Below, in pieces: positions 15,759 through 21,941 of a DNA stretch of 25,098 nt. The DNA is taken from the IMG/VR virus record IMGVR_UViG_3300006923_000113, positions 1 through 25,098 of that record, one strand, 5' to 3'. Below the pieces are notes generated by a model. It ran no database searches. It was not told the DNA's origin and saw nothing but the letters and a program-made list of their open reading frames with translations. The translations under genes and the position numbers were made by a program. How positions within the stretch are numbered: the first letter of the stretch is position 1; each line of letters starts with the position of its first letter. Source of the stretch: a virus.

Positions 15759-16184
15759 TTAAGTAGTTTGAGTTTCAGTTTCGTCCTGTGAGGACTTAAC
15801 CGCGATGTCACCACTCATACCTAGGTAGGCGGTAACCAACGTTGCTACTGTAAAGGAGGTACCAGCGACGTCAGCAGCAGGAAGCTCGTCTTCATTGATG
15901 AGCGCCGGGCCGCGTGTAATAACTGCGTACTCTTTAGTCGAGGTTGCAGCAGTCGTTAGTGTGACTTTCTCTTTGGCATATACAATGCCTTCTGCGTTGG
16001 CTTCGTCAGTTGCCAGAACGAATTCCATTGCAGTGCCGTTAAGCTTAACTGGTTGGCCGAGAATCTCGACGTCAGTCATTGCAGTAGCGGCAGGTGCTTT
16101 GAGCTTGTAGCTCTTAACCGAGGTGCGCTCATCGAGTGAGCTAAGAACGTCGCTCACTTTGTTTGTGGAGTTTACGGTTGCCAT
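15759..16184 (-). CDS. head decoration protein, lambda gpD-like
   Basis: The protein has 141 residues and starts at ATG 16184 with AGAGGA upstream. It has a small beta-rich core with TLTTAATSTKEYAVITRGPALI and a middle NGTAMEFVLATDEANAEGIVYA, a layout typical of gpD-type trimeric cement proteins. It lies directly before the major capsid gene, the usual position. It would bind the expanded shell and stabilise it against internal DNA pressure. The C-terminus is acidic and Thr-rich. Confidence 0.8.
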   Translation of the reverse strand: MATVNSTNKVSDVLSSLDERTSVKSYKLKAPAATAMTDVEILGQPVKLNGTAMEFVLATDEANAEGIVYAKEKVTLTTAATSTKEYAVITRGPALINEDELPAADVAGTSFTVATLVTAYLGMSGDIAVKSSQDETETQTT

Positions 16185-16205
16185 GTGATCCTCTTGGGTT
16201 AGGGG

Positions 16206-17234
16206 TTAGCTGCGCTTCTGCTTGGCTTTTGCCAATCGAGTTAGGCAGTTGTCTGTTTTAGTGTCAGTCTCTTTGCGTTGGCTAGAGAATGCCAAGACTT
16301 GAGGACCAGTTTTGGAACCTGGAATTAGAGTTTCGTTTTCTTTGAACGCTTCAATAATAACATCAAAGTCATCAACACGATTTGGATCGTTTGAGTTCAG
16401 AGACAGCGAGAGCACTTCTGTGTTATCAATATAGCGTGCTGCAAGCTTCTTACTCACAGCCTCACAAATCTGGCCGTCAGCGACGAGCTGGCTTAGTTCA
16501 AGACCACGTGCCTTCTTTGCCATGTTCAAGATTCCAGCGGGAAGTGCGGGCGCGTCTGGAGCAGGTTGTAGGGATGCTGCCAATTCAGTTTGTTTGACGA
16601 GTCCTTCAGAGAGTGAAGAAAACCGATCCTTAATCGATTCACCGATCATCTCATCAGTATCCGAGTCTGATGGTGCCAAGCCAAGAGCGATGGCAAGTTC
16701 ACGTAACATAGGTTTGTCCTTTGGTTTGGGAACAACGGAGGATGCTGCGATCGTTTGCCACTTTCCTAGATCAGGAACAATGGGATAATCGGTCAGAGCA
16801 ATGTGTGTGATGGGTCTACGATAGACTCCACCTTTAATTGTATTTGGATGTTCTGGTGGAGAGTACAACGAGACTTGAGAGTCCGAGAACCGCTGCTTGG
16901 CTTCTAGGTCCTTAAAGCGGATTGCAGCGAACAACGAGATACGTCCCTTCTCATCAGCGCGTTTAGACAGTCCCATGACTTGTCCTCTGCGAAACGAAGG
17001 AAGTACGTTGTGCTCTTCGGGGAGCGGAACTTCAACACCGTCTTCAGTGAAGCGTGCGAATTGCTCAACCCAGTTGTCAATGTCATCCTCATCAACTTCG
17101 TGCCAAGTGCCCTTTGCGTCTTGGAAGCGGCCAACATAAATCACTTGCTTCTCAGCAAGCAGAGTGTCGTCTTGACCGAAGATGAATGCGGATGAGTCTT
17201 TTGCGTCTAGCGCGAATGCAAATTGTAGTGCCAT
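16206..17234 (-). CDS. prohead protease-scaffold protein, Mu gpI-like
   Basis: The protein has 342 residues and starts at ATG 17234 with GAGG five bases upstream. The N-terminal ~165 residues look like a capsid maturation protease: PLPEEHNVLPSFRRGQVMG (possible catalytic H75), RISLFAAIRF, QVSLYS (possible nucleophile S122 or S125) and ITHIALTDYPIVPD, which matches the last conserved strand of such enzymes. The remaining ~175 residues are helical and charged, as in protease-scaffold fusions. It would template the prohead and then cleave itself out. Its ribosome site lies in a perfect hairpin (17238-17269). Catalytic residues are tentative. Confidence 0.8.
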   Translation of the reverse strand: MALQFAFALDAKDSSAFIFGQDDTLLAEKQVIYVGRFQDAKGTWHEVDEDDIDNWVEQFARFTEDGVEVPLPEEHNVLPSFRRGQVMGLSKRADEKGRISLFAAIRFKDLEAKQRFSDSQVSLYSPPEHPNTIKGGVYRRPITHIALTDYPIVPDLGKWQTIAASSVVPKPKDKPMLRELAIALGLAPSDSDTDEMIGESIKDRFSSLSEGLVKQTELAASLQPAPDAPALPAGILNMAKKARGLELSQLVADGQICEAVSKKLAARYIDNTEVLSLSLNSNDPNRVDDFDVIIEAFKENETLIPGSKTGPQVLAFSSQRKETDTKTDNCLTRLAKAKQKRS

Positions 17235-17237
17235 AGT

Positions 17238-17269
17238 TACCTCAAAAGCTCTATACCGGTTTTGAGGTA
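17238..17269 (-). promoter_or_regulatory. hairpin sequestering the Shine-Dalgarno site of the protease-scaffold gene
   Basis: In the mRNA, TACCTCAAAA pairs perfectly with TTTTGAGGTA around a 12-nt loop. The second arm contains the GAGG ribosome site of ATG 17234, and the arm ends three bases before the ATG. No T-run follows, so a terminator is unlikely. Folding would lower initiation, and translation or a ligand could open it. Confidence 0.7.
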
Positions 17270-17281
17270 GAACGTCGGTGG

Positions 17282-17707
17282 TTAACTAGATTTTCTTACG
17301 AATGGCGCGTCAGTATTGTCCTGAATGGCTGCATCAAGAATGATCTCACCCTTGATGATCTCGTCCATTACTCGTTCGGCCTCTTTAAACTTGTGGCGCA
17401 AGTTATCACGTGTGCGGTCTTCGTCGTCCAGCATTCTGCCGTAGTATAGGTAGTAACCTGCAAGGTCTGCTGCAATGTCCATGATGACGCCTGGAAGTGG
17501 TGTCTCATCAGTGAATGGTATAGCGAAGTTACGTCGTTGCAGTCTAGCATTGATTCGCCTAAAGGCACGAAGTCGCGCCCACGTTATGCGGGCAGTGATC
17601 TTCGTGTGATCTTCTAGAGCGTCAAGGTCTGCCCAATCTCTAATGTTGCTTCCGCCGTACACGTCCTCAACATCTTGTCTCGTGCAGTATTCTGTAAGAT
17701 CAGCCAT
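17282..17707 (-). CDS. head-tail connector, DUF1320 (Mu gp36)-like
   Basis: The protein has 141 residues and starts at ATG 17707 with TAAGGA upstream. The sequence starts LTEYCTRQDVEDVYG and has the helical core TKITARITWARLRAFRRINARLQ, then FAIPFTDETPLPGVIMDIAADLAGYYLYYG. This matches the DUF1320/gp36 pattern of helices, a short loop with Pro, and a second helix pair ending in Y-L-Y. Such proteins sit between portal and tail. It lies before the capsid genes here, while gp36-type genes often lie after the capsid. Its first 16 coding bases equal those of the gene ahead of it. Confidence 0.75.
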   Translation of the reverse strand: MADLTEYCTRQDVEDVYGGSNIRDWADLDALEDHTKITARITWARLRAFRRINARLQRRNFAIPFTDETPLPGVIMDIAADLAGYYLYYGRMLDDEDRTRDNLRHKFKEAERVMDEIIKGEIILDAAIQDNTDAPFVRKSS

Positions 17708-17718
17708 TTAGTTGTTCC

Positions 17719-18129
17719 TTAAGCGATTTGAGTGCCTCGTACCCGAAGGTCGATTTCAGCAAGGGTTGTTGTGTTTGCATAGATGACTTCGGTCACCCAA
17801 GCAGTGGAGATAAGATCAGAGAACACTGCCAGCTTACCGGCAGTAGCCGAAACGTAGTAAGTGGTTCCAGCTACCATAGTTGCGCCTGAGACGTACTCCA
17901 AGCTTTCTTGTAGCCCAAAGTACTCATCAGCCAACACTGTATCAAAGCTTATGCCAGCACATGTCGCTGCAGCTTCAGAGGTATTGATCGCTAAGTAGTA
18001 CTTGTCGTCTGCTGTATTAAGGTACACAGCCTCACCAGCGTCTATGGCTTCTCCAGCCTGCTTTGTTCTTGGTCTTTGATTAACAGAGCCGCGTCTGACG
18101 TTTGCGGCGGTTACTGTAAGATCAGCCAT
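17719..18129 (-). CDS. head surface or fibre-type structural protein (DUF2190-like)
   Basis: The protein has 136 residues and starts at ATG 18129 with AGAGGAGAC upstream. It has a beta-rich repeat-like sequence: AGEAIDAGEAVYLNTADDKYYLAI, then EYVSGATMVAGTTYYVSATAGKLAVFSDL and a closing ATTLAEIDLRVRG-like strand. The GATMVAGTTYYVSATAGKLA part is the recurring signature of small phage decoration/capsid-fibre proteins. It lies ahead of the head genes and could be a trimeric surface protein. Family-level assignment is moderate. Confidence 0.75.
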   Translation of the reverse strand: MADLTVTAANVRRGSVNQRPRTKQAGEAIDAGEAVYLNTADDKYYLAINTSEAAATCAGISFDTVLADEYFGLQESLEYVSGATMVAGTTYYVSATAGKLAVFSDLISTAWVTEVIYANTTTLAEIDLRVRGTQIA

Positions 18130-18144
18130 TGTTAGTCTCCTCTA

Positions 18145-18158
18145 GTGCTCACGAGCAC
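18145..18158 (-). repeat. small palindrome between lipoprotein and surface-protein genes
   Basis: GTGCTCGTGAGCAC folds into a 5-bp stem with a CGTG tetraloop, five bases upstream of the AGAGGAG ribosome site at about 18134-18140. It may shape initiation of the surface-protein gene or mark RNA processing. It is too short to be certain. Confidence 0.35.
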
Positions 18159-18169
18159 CCGTTAGTGCC

Positions 18170-18397
18170 TCACGCACGCCCTTTGAAACGGTTGAAGCGG
18201 TTAAACCAGTCGCGTCCTTTGAAACGGTTAAACCATTTGCCTCGTTCAAGCTGGAAGCGGTCAAACTGGAAGCGCTCAGCCTCAACTTCTGGCACTGGTT
18301 CTTCGTAGACTCCAGGTGACGAAGGGGCTGGCCGACACGCTCCGAACGTGAGGACGGCTCCCAAGATTAGTATGTAGGTTACTTCGTATAGTTTCAT
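18170..18397 (-). CDS. small lipoprotein with Phe/Arg-rich repeated tail
   Basis: The protein has 75 residues and starts at ATG 18397, one base shared with the preceding stop (TGATG), with GGAG upstream. A hydrophobic stretch (residues 7-20, YILILGAVLTFGA) runs into C21, a lipobox-like site (F-G-A-C; F at -3 is unusual). After it come Pro/Ser-rich residues 22-40 (RPAPSSPGVYEEPVP), then a cationic aromatic tail: ERFQFDRFQLERG, then GKWFNRFKGRDWFNRFNRFKGRA. The tail is a repeat of FxRFKGR/WFNRF units. It should be anchored in the outer or inner membrane facing the periplasm. Shape and size recall outer-membrane spanins, but no partner is identified. Membrane disruption is an alternative. Confidence 0.75.
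   Translation of the reverse strand: MKLYEVTYILILGAVLTFGACRPAPSSPGVYEEPVPEVEAERFQFDRFQLERGKWFNRFKGRDWFNRFNRFKGRA
18178..18234 (-). repeat. tandem coding repeat in lipoprotein tail
   Basis: Two copies of a roughly 23-base unit encode WFNRF...FKGR. One copy contains a 9-base insertion (NRF duplicated). Nearby RFQFDRFQLERG units are looser relatives. The pattern suggests recent slippage or duplication within the tail. Confidence 0.6.
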
Positions 18398-19089
18398 CAG
18401 CTGACTCCATTAAGTGAGAGTGGTGTGTTGTCAAGAACGCTTTGAAACGCCATTGCAGAAATAAAGATTGATCCCTCACGATTGATCCATGACTCGATTA
18501 CTACTCCAACCATTTTGCCATTACGAATAACACATCCGCCTGACATGCCGCCTTGTACGAATGCTGTTGACTCAACGTAGCAGAAGAAGTCGTCTCGGTA
18601 CACAGGTCTAGACGCAAATCCCTCAACGATTCCATGTCGTTGAACTTCATGTTCGCCCCATGCAAAGCCAGAGATAAAGTGCTTGTCTCCGACTCGAAGC
18701 GGAGCGTAGTCCATTTCGATTGGAGCGATACCAATGTCTTCAGACACGGTCAAACGGACCACGTCCAAGCCTTGGACGATCGGACCAATCTTTAGCTTAA
18801 GCATTCGCGTCCCGATCTGGACTTTATACGAGTAGTCTGGGTTGTCTACAACATGCAAAGCGGTTAGTAACGTCCTAGTGTCGATTACGGTGCAGGATCC
18901 AGCAGGCTCCTCACGTACGTTACCCTCGTAGGTCGGGATGCATCGAAAGATCCTTAACGTCTTCTTAGCGGCGTCCATGTCGACTACGTCTACTGACGGA
19001 ACGAACAACCTCGAGGTTGGGCGAGCGGAAGCAACGTGCAGTACCGAGACAGTGCACAACAGAGCGAGGAGTAGTGAGAGCTTTTTCAT
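18397..19089 (-). CDS. exported trypsin-like serine protease
   Basis: The protein has 230 residues and starts at ATG 19089 behind AAAGGACACTATG. A signal peptide is clear: KK, then a hydrophobic core LSLLLALLCTVSVLHVA, with cleavage near ASA-R (20-23). The catalytic triad of a chymotrypsin fold is visible: H79 in TALHVV, D109 in GLDVVRL, and S183 in GGMSGG. Extra Cys residues occur at 50, 66, 170 and 186. It should act in the periplasm or outside the cell. Phage proteins normally use cytosolic head proteases, and the head protease here is a separate gene (17234). Targets are unknown. It may serve lysis, host-surface change or exclusion of other phages. Confidence 0.9.
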   Translation of the reverse strand: MKKLSLLLALLCTVSVLHVASARPTSRLFVPSVDVVDMDAAKKTLRIFRCIPTYEGNVREEPAGSCTVIDTRTLLTALHVVDNPDYSYKVQIGTRMLKLKIGPIVQGLDVVRLTVSEDIGIAPIEMDYAPLRVGDKHFISGFAWGEHEVQRHGIVEGFASRPVYRDDFFCYVESTAFVQGGMSGGCVIRNGKMVGVVIESWINREGSIFISAMAFQSVLDNTPLSLNGVS

Positions 19090-19101
19090 AGTGTCCTTTC
19101 G

Positions 19102-19998
19102 TTAGATGACCGAGTACCAGTCATCAATTTTGCATGAGGGTATAACGTAGAAGTCGTGATAGTTTCTACAACGGAACGCTTGTTCCATCGTCATCAGTCC
19201 GAATCCTCCGTCACCCCAGCTGGCGTCTTGCGGTCCATAAATATGGCTGCGAGTTGGACCCCAGCTATTACGTAGGTCGGGATGAACGATGTCATCGCCT
19301 CCAACCCATTTCGCAGACTGAAACAAGCTAGCGTGATTGCCAGGTCCCTTGCCAGACTGTATGTATCCGTTACGCAATCGCATTGAAGCCTGTGTGACGT
19401 CCCATGCCATTACGACAGGTAGGTCTAAGGCTAGTGCAGTAGCGATAGTTTGTTTGAACGTATCGTAGTCTTTTGATACTACAAATGGTTCGTGTGTTAT
19501 AAACCGTGATGCTTGCAGGTTAGCAAGTCGCAGGGTTGTTTGTGGCAGCCTACGTGAGTTGTAAGCCTCCTGTGGTATTACTGCAAGGCTTGTTCCGTCC
19601 GGCCCACTTTGCAGTGTTGTTGGCGCTACGCCTTTCTTACTGGCGAAGCGCATTCCATCATCGAGCATTGAGCCGGCGTCTTTGCCTCCGTTAATGTTCA
19701 TGTACAAGTAGTTGTCAGATAGTGGAACGTGCTTAAAGCCTTGCTTCCATCGCGCCTGGTACATCGAGCCTACAGCAGCCGACGCGTTACACTTACCAAC
19801 GCTACCTTGGTTGATCATCCACTTAGCCATTACTTCACGCATAAACTTGTATCTACTCACTCTGTCAGTGAGCAGCCTCTTGATCTGCGCGTCGTCCAGT
19901 AAGTCAATCTCTGGATAGGATCGGAAGCTAACCTTCATAAGTGGAGGCGTAGCTAACAGGCCCGTACCGACTTCAATTCCGTTTGGCAGCTTAAACAT
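19102..19998 (-). CDS. papain-like (C1A family) cysteine protease
   Basis: The protein has 298 residues. I choose ATG 19998; AGGAG lies seven bases upstream and overlaps the end of the previous gene. Papain signatures are in order: Q64 in QGSVGKC gives the oxyanion Gln, C70 is the nucleophile, H222 lies in GNHASLF, and N244 lies in RNSWG. WGDGGFGLMTMEQ matches the family's WGxxGY-M strand. The disulfide Cys before the nucleophile is replaced by V67. There is no signal peptide or pro-domain signature in the first 50 residues. It could process virion or injected proteins inside the cell. C1A proteases are uncommon in phages, and the adjacent portal gene may be its context. Confidence 0.9.
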   Translation of the reverse strand: MFKLPNGIEVGTGLLATPPLMKVSFRSYPEIDLLDDAQIKRLLTDRVSRYKFMREVMAKWMINQGSVGKCNASAAVGSMYQARWKQGFKHVPLSDNYLYMNINGGKDAGSMLDDGMRFASKKGVAPTTLQSGPDGTSLAVIPQEAYNSRRLPQTTLRLANLQASRFITHEPFVVSKDYDTFKQTIATALALDLPVVMAWDVTQASMRLRNGYIQSGKGPGNHASLFQSAKWVGGDDIVHPDLRNSWGPTRSHIYGPQDASWGDGGFGLMTMEQAFRCRNYHDFYVIPSCKIDDWYSVI

Positions 19999-20362
19999 CA
20001 AAGTCTCCTAGAGTTGGGAACGCCATTACTTGTAATACGCTACCGTCCTTCACGACTGCCATGAATGGAACGGTTAATCCCGACGCTCGTGCCTTAGCGA
20101 CTAGTGCTTTGGCTGCGAACTGATCATCGTCGAGAATTGTGAGGCTCTCGTAGCCCCACCAACTAACCGCTTCTCGTGCTCTGCGTATAACCATCTCTTG
20201 CTCCACTGTGGGAGACATGTTTTCGATAACAAACACAACGTGGCTGCCCTCAATAACTGGCTGTTTTGTTGGTGCCTGCAGCTGACTGACTATAGCGCAG
20301 ACGCACACCAGCGCGAGAAGGACCCACGCTAGTGATATATCGGTGTTTAGTATGTTCTTCAT
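19991..20362 (-). CDS. membrane-anchored thioredoxin-fold-like protein
   Basis: The protein has 123 residues. I place the start at ATG 20362: it overlaps the upstream stop as ATGA and has TAGGAC upstream. A longer start at 20431 has no site and would extend into the previous gene. One membrane helix lies at 11-27 (LAWVLLALVCVCAIVSQ). Residues 39-123 look thioredoxin-like: HVVFVIENM strand, ALVAKARASGLTVPFMAVV with a cis-Pro-like VP, and VKDGSVLQVMAFP. There is no CxxC pair, so redox catalysis is unlikely. It may act as a membrane-bound docking or scaffold protein. The fold call is tentative. Confidence 0.65.
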   Translation of the reverse strand: MKNILNTDISLAWVLLALVCVCAIVSQLQAPTKQPVIEGSHVVFVIENMSPTVEQEMVIRRAREAVSWWGYESLTILDDDQFAAKALVAKARASGLTVPFMAVVKDGSVLQVMAFPTLGDFDV

Positions 20363-20640
20363 AATAGTCCTAACCTTTTGCCAATCCACGCAACAACGAC
20401 CGCGACACACAGGATGCCAATGGCAAGCCATATGAGCCCTTTGCCGACGCGCTCTAGCAAGTCGCCTCTAAATATTCGTTCTCTACGCTCCGGCTGGTAG
20501 TCATCGTAGGGGACAACGAATGGGTTACGTCTAAACCGATCACCGAAACCCTCGAGCGACGGTACTGAGTTCGCTGGTATAGATAGCACGGCGACGTACA
20601 TCCCTATCACAAACAGCATTGAAGATAGTATGGGTCTCAT
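20359..20640 (-). CDS. two-helix membrane protein
   Basis: The protein has 93 residues. ATG at 20640 overlaps the portal stop (ATGA), so translation is coupled. A first hydrophobic segment at 4-22 may be a membrane helix or a signal peptide (cut after PANS possible). The middle is basic and polar (GDRFRRNPFVVPYDDYQPERRERIFRG). A second helix lies at 68-86 (GLIWLAIGILCVAVVVAWI) with a short basic tail (GKRLGLL). Size and topology could suit a holin, but nothing else supports that and no endolysin is adjacent. Confidence 0.75.
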   Translation of the reverse strand: MRPILSSMLFVIGMYVAVLSIPANSVPSLEGFGDRFRRNPFVVPYDDYQPERRERIFRGDLLERVGKGLIWLAIGILCVAVVVAWIGKRLGLL

Positions 20641-21941
20641 TCTGTTGGCTCCTTACCTGTCATCTCCTCAACTAGAATCTCGAGGGCCTTGTTAGCTCCG
20701 TCGTGGGTTGGGATGTTCAGCTTGTCTCGTAGCGTTGTCATATTAAGGTTTGGAACTTCTTCAGCGAATCCTCTTGGGTCTTGTAGGATACGTGTGTAGA
20801 GATCCTTCAACATCTGCTGCTGAAAGTCTGCAAGAGGCGCGACAACTACTCGCACTTTGTTCTCGTACAGGCCTTGGCCATAGTTGACGCTAAGGTACTG
20901 ATTGACCGCATGCCAGTTGAGCTGCTCTACTAGGTGCTCGTGTCTTAGCTGAACGTTAACCAATGCGAAGGTTCCGTGCTCTCCAGCTTCCGCCTTAGTG
21001 CCGAATTGGCCTTGCAGGATTGAGCGCTCCGGGAATCCAAAAGCGCGGACTAGCAGGTTGTCAAGGTACATCATTCTATCATTGAAGGGCACTTGAGAGC
21101 CGTACGCGGTGATTAGCTCGATCTCCCACGCATCAATCTGCTTAGCAGACTTTGCGTCCAGTCCAGTGAGCTGGCCAGAGAGCTTGCGAGGGACCGCCAT
21201 GCGACCAGAAGACTCTAAGCTGTCTAGAATCTCGATAGCAATGTCGTAGTTGTCGATCTCTTCGCCGCCTCTTAGTGACGAGCCGATTGGGTAGTGAACG
21301 ATCCAGTGGGCGCCAGCGACTTTTTGGTCGTAACGCTTTGCGGACTCGTTAACTAGTTGCTTATCGTCATAGGTTTGCTCGGCTGCGAACATGTCAGCCT
21401 CACCATAGTGGTACTGTCCTTCAACCCCTGTGTTGAACAGCAGGGAGTACTTGCGGTCAAGCTGAACTTCAGTGGTGGTGTCAACCGTAGCTTGCTTGAA
21501 CCCGTTGAACGAGCCCTCATTAGTGATGCGAATCTCAGTCAGATCCTGCAAGAGCGGTTTGAACCTAACGACAGACTGTTCGCCGTCTTTGTAACCCCAG
21601 ACCTTCTCATAGCCTTGCCATCCCCAATCAATCATACCTGTTAGGCCCGTACGGATTAGGTGTGTACGGTGTAGCTGGATCCAGTCGTTGGTAGCTCTGA
21701 TGACTTCCTCAGGCACGCCGACGTCTCCTTCAACAGACCACGTGGTCATCATCGGAGGAGCGACTGCCGCACCGCGCACGAGCCGTATGGTAGGCTCTCT
21801 GCGCATGGCACGTACCTTTGTGCCCCAGTCTGACACGTTCAGCGTAGAGGTCTGAAACGTTAGCTCATCACTGTACGCTGACGAGTTGTAGAAGTAGAGT
21901 TGCTTGCCTGTTTTAGGCCTTCTAATTTTATCGGTTGCCAA
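20637..21941 (-). CDS. portal protein
   Basis: The protein has 434 residues. The start is a TTG at 21941 inside the terminase gene, with AAGG seven bases upstream; no ATG or GTG lies nearby in frame. It directly follows the large terminase, the usual place. Portal-like features are the hydrophilic N-terminal lead, an Arg/Trp-rich stem (WIQLHRTHLIRTGLTGMIDWG), a helical segment at about 225-300 (YDIAIEILDSLESSGRMAVP) and an Ala/Gln helix near the end (AVNQYLSVNYGQGLYE). It forms the dodecameric ring through which DNA enters and leaves. Confidence 0.87.
   Translation of the reverse strand: MATDKIRRPKTGKQLYFYNSSAYSDELTFQTSTLNVSDWGTKVRAMRREPTIRLVRGAAVAPPMMTTWSVEGDVGVPEEVIRATNDWIQLHRTHLIRTGLTGMIDWGWQGYEKVWGYKDGEQSVVRFKPLLQDLTEIRITNEGSFNGFKQATVDTTTEVQLDRKYSLLFNTGVEGQYHYGEADMFAAEQTYDDKQLVNESAKRYDQKVAGAHWIVHYPIGSSLRGGEEIDNYDIAIEILDSLESSGRMAVPRKLSGQLTGLDAKSAKQIDAWEIELITAYGSQVPFNDRMMYLDNLLVRAFGFPERSILQGQFGTKAEAGEHGTFALVNVQLRHEHLVEQLNWHAVNQYLSVNYGQGLYENKVRVVVAPLADFQQQMLKDLYTRILQDPRGFAEEVPNLNMTTLRDKLNIPTHDGANKALEILVEEMTGKEPTE

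Noticed and set aside
18178-18234. CRISPR array
   Set aside because: The repeats are coding, few and without spacers of regular length.
19991-20362. Active thioredoxin or disulfide isomerase
   Set aside because: A thioredoxin-like layout can be argued, but there is no CxxC pair outside the membrane segment.
20363-20431. Longer start of the membrane-anchored thioredoxin-like gene at 20431
   Set aside because: It lies wholly inside the preceding gene and has no site, while ATG 20362 forms the ATGA overlap.
20359-20640. Holin
   Set aside because: The two-helix size would fit, but no endolysin is adjacent and no holin family feature is visible, so only a membrane protein is called.
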